A stretch of 12,574 bases of DNA from an uncultured Gemmatimonadota bacterium (GTDB taxonomy: Bacteria; Gemmatimonadota; Gemmatimonadetes; Gemmatimonadales; Gemmatimonadaceae), in contig CAIVJV010000264.1 in assembly GCA_903906325.1 (NCBI GenBank), positions 1 to 12,574 of the forward strand, written 5' to 3'. Made by a program: the position numbers and the translations under genes. Below the pieces are notes generated by a model. That model was given only the letters and a program-made list of their open reading frames with translations, was not told the origin of the DNA and did no database searches. This document shows, one piece after another, positions 7,521 to 12,574 of the stretch (position 1 is its first letter; the number at the start of each line of letters is the position of its first letter).

Positions 7521-8723
7521 TTAGCGCGCCGGGATGTGCCTCTCGATCCCGAGACCCAAGACGATGGTGATCGCGGCCAAGGCCGCCCCCGTGGCGAACG
7601 GCACTCCCCGCCCGAGATAGTCGAAGGCGAACCCCGCCCAGATGGGGCCGATCACGCGCGCGAGGCCACCGAAGGTCTGCTGCACCCCCATGTACAACCC
7701 GCGCTCGTGGTTCGCGATCACCTGCGAGAGCATCCCGGTCACGCAGGGGAAGGTGAAGGCGGTGCCGAGGGGGATCAGCAGGATCGCGAGGGCCAGGGTG
7801 ACGTAGGAGGTCGTGAAGGGGAGCGCGCCCAATCCGAGGGCGAGCAGACTCTGCCCGATGCGGGAGAGGCGCGGCTCACGGAAGCGATCGACGGCGGGCC
7901 CCAACACGAGGGCGCGCGCGACGACGGAGATCACCCCGATGTAGGTGAAGACCCACCCGATCTCTCCGACGCCGATCTGGAACCGGTCGTCGAGGAAGAG
8001 GGCGAGGATCGCGGTCATCCCCTGGAAGGCGCCCATCCCCACGGCGTACATCCAGATGAGCCGCGAGGCCGGTTCCATCGGGTGCGAGAGGACGCGCCGC
8101 ACCGCCGTCCCCGACCGCTGCACCGTGGGGCGCTCATGCGCCGCCGCGCCGGCGAACTCGTTCGACTCGGTGAGATACCGGAACGCGAACGCCATCGTCA
8201 CGAGCGTCAGCCCGAAGGCGACGAGCCCCGGGCCGCTGTTCCCGAAGAGCTTCGCCGCCCCGGAACCGAGCACCGGGCCGAGTGCGACCCCGGCGTTGGT
8301 CGCCGCGGAGAGCCATCCCAAGGTCTTCGCGCGATCCTTGGGCTCCGTCGCATCGGCCACATAGGCCTGGATCACGCCGGTCGTCCCCCCGCCGGCCCCC
8401 TGCACGATGCGCGAGAGGAAGAGGAGCTCGAGCGAGTTCGCGAAGGCGAAGCCGATATAGGCGATCCCGCTCGCCGCCATCCCGACCAGCAGGGCGGGGC
8501 GCCGCCCCACGCGATCGGAGACCCGCCCCCAGAAGGGGGCGCTGAGCAGTTGCGCGACCGCGAACGAGGAGACGAGGAGCGCGATGACCGCCCCCTCCCC
8601 ACCCATCCCCAGGCGGTCGAAGGCCCGCCAGAGCGGTCCCTGCCCCACGAACCGCTGCGCGTAGAACGGCATGAGCGGGAGCACCATGAGGAGCCCGACC
8701 ATGTCGAGGAACGCGGTGACCAT
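7521..8723 (-). CDS. MFS drug/metabolite exporter (DHA1, TetA-like)
   Basis: A 12-helix major facilitator superfamily protein of the TetA-like DHA1 group, expected to export a drug or metabolite against protons at the inner membrane. Visible family marks are FLDMVGLLMVLPLMPFYA in helix 1, the loop 2-3 signature GRVSDRVGRRPALL, LSRIVQGAGGG in helix 4, and the antiporter motif C-like NAGVALGPVLGSGAA in helix 5. A long central loop separates the two halves, and GPAVDRFREPRL follows in the second half. The annotated ATG at 8723 gives 400 residues but starts in the middle of helix 1. The frame stays open upstream and reads LGKLVVL before that ATG, which would complete the helix. A CTG at 8744 with GGAGGG 3-4 bases upstream may be the true start. 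The TAA stop is 6 bases from the convergent ndh stop. Substrate cannot be predicted; an antibiotic-resistance role is not demonstrated. Confidence 0.9.
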   Translation of the reverse strand: MVTAFLDMVGLLMVLPLMPFYAQRFVGQGPLWRAFDRLGMGGEGAVIALLVSSFAVAQLLSAPFWGRVSDRVGRRPALLVGMAASGIAYIGFAFANSLELLFLSRIVQGAGGGTTGVIQAYVADATEPKDRAKTLGWLSAATNAGVALGPVLGSGAAKLFGNSGPGLVAFGLTLVTMAFAFRYLTESNEFAGAAAHERPTVQRSGTAVRRVLSHPMEPASRLIWMYAVGMGAFQGMTAILALFLDDRFQIGVGEIGWVFTYIGVISVVARALVLGPAVDRFREPRLSRIGQSLLALGLGALPFTTSYVTLALAILLIPLGTAFTFPCVTGMLSQVIANHERGLYMGVQQTFGGLARVIGPIWAGFAFDYLGRGVPFATGAALAAITIVLGLGIERHIPAR

Positions 8724-8774
8724 CAGGACGACGAGCTTGCCCAGGGACCCTCCGAGGGGCGAGGCAGGGAAGGC

Positions 8775-8783
8775 GAAAGCTAA
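8775..8783 (-). promoter_or_regulatory. Putative promoter -10 region of the MFS gene
   Basis: On the minus strand TTAGCTTTC (8783 to 8775) resembles the TTAGATTC before sucA. It lies about 30 bases before the candidate CTG start at 8744 and about 50 before ATG 8723, so this transcript would have a short leader. It sits back to back with the mlaE promoter candidate, so each would place its -35 zone over the other's -10. Confidence 0.4.
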
Positions 8784-8793
8784 CGTGCGGAGG

Positions 8794-8804
8794 TATTCTT
8801 CAGG
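8794..8804 (+). promoter_or_regulatory. Putative leaderless-type promoter of mlaE
   Basis: TATTCT at 8794-8799 is 5 bases before the GTG start at 8805. Only TCAGG stands between, so there is no room for a properly spaced ribosome binding site. The arrangement matches that of sucA. Confidence 0.4.
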
Positions 8805-9581
8805 GTGTTCGAGACGCTCGGGCGGGTCGTTCGCGAGGCGTTGGAGGCCTTCGGTCAGGCGGGATCGCTCGCCGCGGAGGCGGGGCGTTCGTCGCGTGAC
8901 CTCAAGACCTGGGGCGCCAACTTCTCGCAGCAGGCGCGCGCCCTCGGGGTGAACTCCCTCCCCATCGGGATCCTCATCGCCCTGTTCACGGGGGTCGTCC
9001 TCGCCCTCCTCGCCAGCTACAGCTTCACCGGGGCGGTCCCGCGCTATCTCGTCGGGACCCTCGTGCAGAAGACGGTCATGATGGAGCTCGCCCCCGTCCT
9101 CACCGGGCTCGCCCTCGCCGGCCGCGTCGGGGCGAACATCGCCGCCGAGCTCGGGACGATGAAGGTGACCGAGCAGGTCGATGCGCTCGAGACCCTCGGC
9201 TATGATCCGGTCGCCTATCTCGTGGTCCCCCGGATCCTCGCGGGGATCCTGATGTTCCCCATCGTCGTCGGCGCGGCGATGTTCGTCGGACTCGGGGCGG
9301 GCTGGGCCGCCTCGCTCGGCCTCCTCGATATGACGACGAGCGAGTTCCTGAAGGGGGCGCGCCTCTTCTTCGATGGGTTCGACGTCCGGTATGGCTTGGT
9401 GAAATCCGCGAGCTTCGGCTTCGCGGTGACGTTGCTGGGCTGCACGAACGGCCTGCGGGCGAAGGGCGGGGCGCAGGGCGTCGGCAGCTCGGCGACCCAG
9501 GCGGTGGTGCAGTCGGCGGTGATGATCCTGGTACTCGATGCCTTTTGGGCGGTGGTCTGGCTCCTTGGGAGGGCGGCATGA
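8805..9581 (+). CDS. mlaE: MlaE-family ABC transporter permease
   Basis: Inner-membrane permease of an MCE/Mla-type lipid transporter, which moves phospholipids or other lipids between inner and outer membranes. The 258-residue length is normal. An N-terminal amphipathic stretch (about 1-40) precedes roughly five membrane segments. The signature region ELAPVLTGLALAGRVGANIA is followed by AELGTMKVTEQVDALETLG and DPVAYLVVPRILA, the highly conserved MlaE core. The C-terminal end has GVGSSATQAVVQSAVMILVLDAFW, also typical. The start is GTG at 8805, chosen because the family usually begins shortly before such a helix and because a -10-like TATTCT lies just upstream. The stop overlaps the ATG of mlaD (ATGA) and GGGAGG upstream of that ATG lies inside this gene, so the two are translationally coupled. 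The expected ATPase gene mlaF is not between or beside them. Confidence 0.95.
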   Translation: MFETLGRVVREALEAFGQAGSLAAEAGRSSRDLKTWGANFSQQARALGVNSLPIGILIALFTGVVLALLASYSFTGAVPRYLVGTLVQKTVMMELAPVLTGLALAGRVGANIAAELGTMKVTEQVDALETLGYDPVAYLVVPRILAGILMFPIVVGAAMFVGLGAGWAASLGLLDMTTSEFLKGARLFFDGFDVRYGLVKSASFGFAVTLLGCTNGLRAKGGAQGVGSSATQAVVQSAVMILVLDAFWAVVWLLGRAA

Positions 9582-10588
9582 AGCAGCGGTCGAATGATTG
9601 GATCGTCGGGGCGACGATCATCGTCGTGATGGTGGGGATCGTCTTCTCCACCCTCTTCCTCCAGCAGGCGGAGTTCGGGAAGAAGCCCGAGCTCGTGACG
9701 GCCCACTTCCGTGACGTGGGCGGGGTGCAGGTCGGCAACGCCGTCGTGATCCGCGGCGTCGTCGCCGGCCGAGTGAAGCAGATCGCGCTCGCCCCGAACG
9801 ATTGGGTCCTCATCTCGATGGAGCTCAACGAAGGGACGCTGATGCCGGCGGATCCCGTGGTGCTCGTGCAGGCGGCGACGCTCTTCGGCGAATGGCAGGC
9901 GATCATCACCTCGCGCACCGCGGTGCCGGTGAACCGCGAGGTGGAGACGCAGCTCGCCGAGGTCGATGGCGCGCCCGAGGGCTCGCTGCGGGGCGCGGTG
10001 CTGCCCGACATCGCGCAGCTCACGACGGTCGCTGGCGGGATCGCCGGGAACATCGCCTCCGTCTCGGAGCGGGTGCGGACGGCGTTCAACGACTCCGCGG
10101 CGCGGGAGCTCCGGCGGTCGATCCGCGACTTCAGCATCCTCTCGCGCGACCTCGCGGCGGCGGTGAAGGTGCAGTCGCGCAACCTCGATTCCCTCGCGGT
10201 GTCGGCGCGCCTCAGCTTCGCCGATGTCGCCAGCTCGGCCAATGCGCTCCAGCGCACCATGTCACGGGTGGACAGCGCCACCGCGCAGGGCGAGGTGCAG
10301 GAGATCCTCCGGCAGAGCCGACAGGCCTCGCAGAACCTGCGCAACGCCACCGAGCGCTTCGAGTCGCTCTCGCGCTCGCTCGTCTCCGCGGAGGCCAACC
10401 TCCGGGGGGCGATCGGGAAGGCCGACACGATCCTCGCGCGCGTGGAGCGGGGCCAAGGGTCGCTCGGGTTGCTCGTCAACGATCCCTCCCTCTACCGGAA
10501 CTCGGATTCGTTGCTCGTCGACCTGCGCAAGCTGGTCGTGGACTTCCGGTCGGATCCCAAGAAGTACATCAACGTCCGGGTGTTCTGA
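9578..10588 (+). CDS. mlaD: MlaD/MCE-domain lipid-binding protein with long helical tail
   Basis: Periplasmic substrate-binding partner of the MlaE permease, held by one N-terminal membrane helix (about residues 8-28). The MCE domain runs about 37-115, beginning LVTAHFRDVGGVQVGNAVVI and containing RGVVAGRVKQIAL. A tail of some 200 residues follows (about 130-336) that is rich in A, S, R and Q, looks largely helical, and is likely to form a coiled-coil barrel or needle in the hexamer, as in the longer MCE proteins. The end GQGSLGLLVNDPSLYRNSDS and DPKKYINVRVF is a familiar C-terminal pattern of such proteins. ATG 9578 is chosen over the GTG at 9545: it has GGGAGG 5 bases upstream, overlaps the mlaE stop, and gives MKQRSNDW directly before the membrane helix. 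Total length 336 residues. The lipid carried cannot be read from sequence. Confidence 0.92.
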   Translation: MKQRSNDWIVGATIIVVMVGIVFSTLFLQQAEFGKKPELVTAHFRDVGGVQVGNAVVIRGVVAGRVKQIALAPNDWVLISMELNEGTLMPADPVVLVQAATLFGEWQAIITSRTAVPVNREVETQLAEVDGAPEGSLRGAVLPDIAQLTTVAGGIAGNIASVSERVRTAFNDSAARELRRSIRDFSILSRDLAAAVKVQSRNLDSLAVSARLSFADVASSANALQRTMSRVDSATAQGEVQEILRQSRQASQNLRNATERFESLSRSLVSAEANLRGAIGKADTILARVERGQGSLGLLVNDPSLYRNSDSLLVDLRKLVVDFRSDPKKYINVRVF

Positions 10589-10625
10589 GCCCCCGGCGTC
10601 CCCTCGTCCCACGGAGCGTCCCCCG

Positions 10626-11918
10626 ATGACCACCCGTCGCACCTTCCTCGCCTCGGCCACCACCCTCGGCGCCGGACTCGCGGTCGGGGTGCGTGAGGTC
10701 GGGGCCGCCGCGATCGAGGCGCCCACGCAGCCGTCCTCCGACCTCCCCCCGGCGATCCGTGCCTTGCGGCCGATGCGCGACGGGGTCGTCCCGATCAGCG
10801 TCGGTGAGCGCCAAGGCCGCATCGAACGGGCCACCCGCCTGATGCGGGACCGCGGGATCGATGCCCTGATGCTCACCGGTGGGACCTCGATGGTCTACTT
10901 CACCGGGATCGAGTGGGGGATCAGCGAGCGGCTCCTCGCCGCGTTCCTCCCCGTGCGGGGCCGTCCCTTCCTCATCACCCCGAAGTTCGAGGAGGAGCGG
11001 GCGATGGAGCAGGTGGCGCTCGGGCCGATGCGTGGCGGCGCCGACATCTATGCCTGGGAGGAACATGAGGACCCGTATGCCCTCGTGGCGCGGGCCCTCC
11101 GGGACCGCGGACTGACCTCAGCGACGATCGCCTGCGAGGAGACGGTGCGTTTCCAGTTCAGTCATGGGATCGCCCGGCTCGCCGCCGTGACGGTCGTCGA
11201 TGGGACCCCGATCACCGCCGGGTGTCGGATGATCAAGGACGCCCATGAGATCGCCCTCATGCGCCATGCGAGCGCCGTGACGCTCGTCGCCTATGAGGCC
11301 GCGTGGAAGTCGCTGCGCGAGGGGATGACGCAGGACGAGTTCGCGCGGCTCGTCGGGCAGGCGCATCAGCGGTTAGGCTATGTCGGGGGCGCGGGGGTGC
11401 AGGTCGGCCCGTACTCGGCGCTCCCGCATGGGTCGGCCACCCCGCAGGTGATCCGCGAGGGGAGCATCCTCCTCATCGATGGGGGATGCAAGGTCGAGGG
11501 GTATAGCTCCGACATCTCCCGCACCTTCGTGCTCGGCCGCCCCACGCAGAAGATGAAGGACCTGTTCGAACTCGAGCGTCGCGCACAGACCGCCGCGCTC
11601 CAGGCGGCGCGGCCGGGCGTGCCGTGCGAGGCGGTCGATGCCGCCGCCCGGAAGGTCATCGTCGACGCGGGGTACGGTCCCGACTATCGATTCTTCTCCC
11701 ACCGTGTGGGCCACGGGATGGGGATGGACGGCCACGAATGGCCCTACCTCGTGCGGGGCAACACCCTCCCGCTCGCTCCGGGGATGGTCTTCAGCGACGA
11801 GCCGGGGATCTATCTCCCGGGGGAGTTCGGCATCCGGCTCGAGGACGACATGGTCATCACCGAATCAGGCGCCGAACTCTTCACCCCGCAGTCCCAGAGT
11901 CTCGAACGGCCGTTCTGA
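10626..11918 (+). CDS. Tat-exported M24-family metallopeptidase (Xaa-Pro peptidase-like)
   Basis: A 430-residue aminopeptidase P/prolidase-like enzyme. The N-terminus MTTRRTFLASATTLGAGLAV contains a twin-arginine motif (TRRTFLA) followed by a hydrophobic stretch and AAA, so a folded metalloenzyme exported by Tat to the periplasm is expected. Residues about 60-200 form the creatinase N-terminal domain. The pita-bread catalytic domain covers about 205-425. The five metal ligands are all present: D285 in LIDGG, D296 in YSSDISRTF, H363 in VGHGMGMDGHE, E392 in SDEPGIY and E406 in RLEDDMVIT. It should cleave N-terminal Xaa-Pro bonds or Xaa-Pro dipeptides, but some family members are creatinases or DMSP lyases, so the exact substrate is open. 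ATG 10626 begins the signal; the longer frame upstream overlaps mlaD and is a shadow. It follows mlaD by 37 bases and may share its transcript, though no functional link is evident. Confidence 0.92.
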   Translation: MTTRRTFLASATTLGAGLAVGVREVGAAAIEAPTQPSSDLPPAIRALRPMRDGVVPISVGERQGRIERATRLMRDRGIDALMLTGGTSMVYFTGIEWGISERLLAAFLPVRGRPFLITPKFEEERAMEQVALGPMRGGADIYAWEEHEDPYALVARALRDRGLTSATIACEETVRFQFSHGIARLAAVTVVDGTPITAGCRMIKDAHEIALMRHASAVTLVAYEAAWKSLREGMTQDEFARLVGQAHQRLGYVGGAGVQVGPYSALPHGSATPQVIREGSILLIDGGCKVEGYSSDISRTFVLGRPTQKMKDLFELERRAQTAALQAARPGVPCEAVDAAARKVIVDAGYGPDYRFFSHRVGHGMGMDGHEWPYLVRGNTLPLAPGMVFSDEPGIYLPGEFGIRLEDDMVITESGAELFTPQSQSLERPF

Positions 11919-11966
11919 GCGGGACGCGGCGGCAAGACACCTGCCGGATCACCGTCTGCGCACGCC

Positions 11967-12428
11967 TCAGGGCCGACGGGGCCCGATGGCGGGGGTCGTC
12001 CCTCCCCCCGTCCCGCCCCCGCCTTCGCGTCCGCCGAGCCGGACCTGATCGACCACGAGGATCGCGCCCACCAATCCGAGGCCGGCCGCGATCGCCGTCC
12101 GCCGTCGGTCCAAGGTGCGCCCTCGTAGGGCGCTGAGATGCCCGCGCGCCAGCGGCACGGTGGCGCCTTGCAGGAAGAGGGCCTGGCCGTCGCGGAGCCG
12201 GACCTCCCGCACCGAGAGCGTGAGGGAATCCGCGGTGGCGGCGAGGACGACCCCGTCGAGGCGCGCGGCGTTCGGCCCGATGACGGCGGTGAGGGCCTGC
12301 GTCCCGGCCACGGAGAGCTCGGCCTCGACCGTCAGGCCGGCCGGCGGGATCGCGGTGACCGGACGGGCGACATGACAGCCCCCCAGGAGCGGGAGGCTGC
12401 ACAGGGTACAGAGCAGGAAATGGCGCAT
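11967..12428 (-). CDS. Small predicted lipoprotein, function unknown
   Basis: A 153-residue protein with a lipoprotein signal: MRHFLLCTLCSLPLLGGC, where LLGGC is the lipobox and C18 the predicted lipidated residue. Residues about 30-100 look beta-rich, with VVLAATADSLTLSVREVRL followed by ATVPLARGHLSALRGRTLDRRR. This resembles the small beta-barrel or Sm-like segment (...DSLTL... VPL... L...RG) found in many uncharacterised envelope proteins of Gemmatimonadota and Acidobacteria, an impression rather than a database match. A hydrophobic stretch AIAAGLGLVGAILVV (112-126) may cross or insert in a membrane. The tail GGREGGGGTGGGTTPAIG is glycine-rich and probably disordered. It is transcribed convergently to the M24 peptidase gene with 48 bases between stops. 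Its ATG lies 30 bases past the end of a strong hairpin. No promoter or good ribosome binding site is obvious, though pyrimidine-rich sequence precedes the ATG. I do not assign a function. Confidence 0.7.
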   Translation of the reverse strand: MRHFLLCTLCSLPLLGGCHVARPVTAIPPAGLTVEAELSVAGTQALTAVIGPNAARLDGVVLAATADSLTLSVREVRLRDGQALFLQGATVPLARGHLSALRGRTLDRRRTAIAAGLGLVGAILVVDQVRLGGREGGGGTGGGTTPAIGPRRP

Positions 12429-12458
12429 CGAGGATGGAGGAGGCTGGGGGGGAAAGCA

Positions 12459-12493
12459 CCGCGGGCCGTGACCCAGAAGGTCACGGCCCGCGG
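12459..12493 (-). terminator. Perfect 15-bp hairpin, probable terminator of the right-edge gene
   Basis: CCGCGGGCCGTGACC (12459-12473) and GGTCACGGCCCGCGG (12479-12493) are exact reverse complements around the 5-base loop CAGAA. Read on the minus strand it follows the stop codon of the partial gene at the right edge and is followed by TGCTTTCCCCCC. That has only a three-T run, so it is not a classical intrinsic terminator. It also stands just upstream of the lipoprotein gene. Confidence 0.6.
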
Positions 12494-12495
12494 GA

Positions 12496-12513
12496 CCGAC
12501 CGCAAGCGGTCGG
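12496..12513 (-). repeat. Second small inverted repeat next to the terminator hairpin
   Basis: CCGACCGC AA GCGGTCGG is a perfect 8+2+8 inverted repeat, in practice a 7-bp stem with a CAAG tetraloop. It starts one base after the stop codon of the partial minus-strand gene and ends two bases before the larger hairpin, forming a tandem. It may protect the mRNA 3' end or assist termination. Confidence 0.45.
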
Positions 12514-12514
12514 A

Positions 12515-12574
12515 TCAGCTGCAGAGTCGCTGCGTCGACGGCTGTGGGGCCTTCACGTTCGTGAGCCGCTCGAG
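12515..12574 (-). CDS. Partial CDS, C-terminal 19 residues only
   Basis: On the minus strand, the frame entering from the right edge reads LERLTNVKAPQPSTQRLCS and then TGA (complement of 12515-12517). Support is indirect: of the three minus frames, this one stops immediately before the two tandem hairpins, which is where a gene end is expected. One other frame closes within 25 bases of the edge; the third remains open through the hairpins. Nineteen residues are too few to name a family. The gene body would lie beyond the window. Confidence 0.4.
   Translation of the reverse strand, partial: LERLTNVKAPQPSTQRLCS

Noticed and set aside
7515..7528. Short GCGC/GCGC inverted repeat between the convergent ndh and MFS stops
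   Set aside because: Only a 4-bp stem around CCTTA, no T-run; expected by chance at this base composition and not enough for a terminator.
7521..8744. Antibiotic-resistance interpretation of the TetA-like MFS protein
   Set aside because: The DHA1 family covers many substrates and the sequence gives no specificity; no resistance claim is justified.
7536..8783. 415-codon plus-strand frame opposite the MFS gene
   Set aside because: The translation is a charged, proline/arginine/glutamate-rich shadow, while the minus strand encodes a well-formed 12-helix MFS protein with recognisable motifs.
10224..10625. N-terminal extension of the M24 peptidase gene to 10224
   Set aside because: It overlaps mlaD out of frame and would bury a clear Tat signal peptide beginning at ATG 10626.
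11970..11984. GGGCC/GGCCC inverted repeat near the lipoprotein gene end
   Set aside because: Five-bp stem inside coding sequence without a T-run; too weak to call.

Overview
The window is about 12.6 kb of very GC-rich, densely coding DNA. It fits a Gram-negative (diderm) aerobe: it carries an MCE/Mla-type lipid transport permease and substrate-binding protein, a lipoprotein signal, a Tat signal, a 2-oxoglutarate dehydrogenase E1 and a type II NADH dehydrogenase. Gene style and several TA-rich -10-like boxes lying directly against start codons make me think of Gemmatimonadota or a similar high-GC phylum. That assignment is inference from pattern, not proof. I see no tRNA, rRNA, CRISPR array, IS element, phage gene or toxin-antitoxin pair. 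No gap between genes exceeds about 90 bases.

Left block (1-3361, all plus strand). The tail of an MsrQ-like haem membrane protein overlaps the start of an RlmL-type THUMP/methyltransferase gene. After 36 bases comes a three-gene unit with ATGA stop/start overlaps: a membrane diguanylate cyclase, an exported ComEC-like metallo-beta-lactamase-fold hydrolase, and a small DUF3006 protein.

Central block (3402-7514, plus strand). sucA (2-oxoglutarate dehydrogenase E1) is followed 9 bases later by ndh (NDH-2). The pair links a TCA-cycle step that yields NADH with a non-proton-pumping NADH:quinone oxidoreductase. The E2 partner sucB is not present. A convergent MFS exporter gene (minus strand) ends 6 bases from ndh.

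Right block (8724-12574). A short divergent promoter region separates the MFS gene from an mlaE-mlaD pair that lacks the usual mlaF ATPase gene. A Tat-exported M24 metallopeptidase follows on the plus strand. Convergent to it is a small lipoprotein gene on the minus strand. At the right edge are two tandem perfect hairpins and the last 19 codons of another minus-strand gene.

Most of this is ordinary housekeeping and accessory sequence. I did not find a convincing undescribed system. The items most worth a second look are the apparent leaderless promoters, the ATPase-less mlaE-mlaD pair, and the coupled GGDEF/ComEC-like hydrolase/DUF3006 unit.
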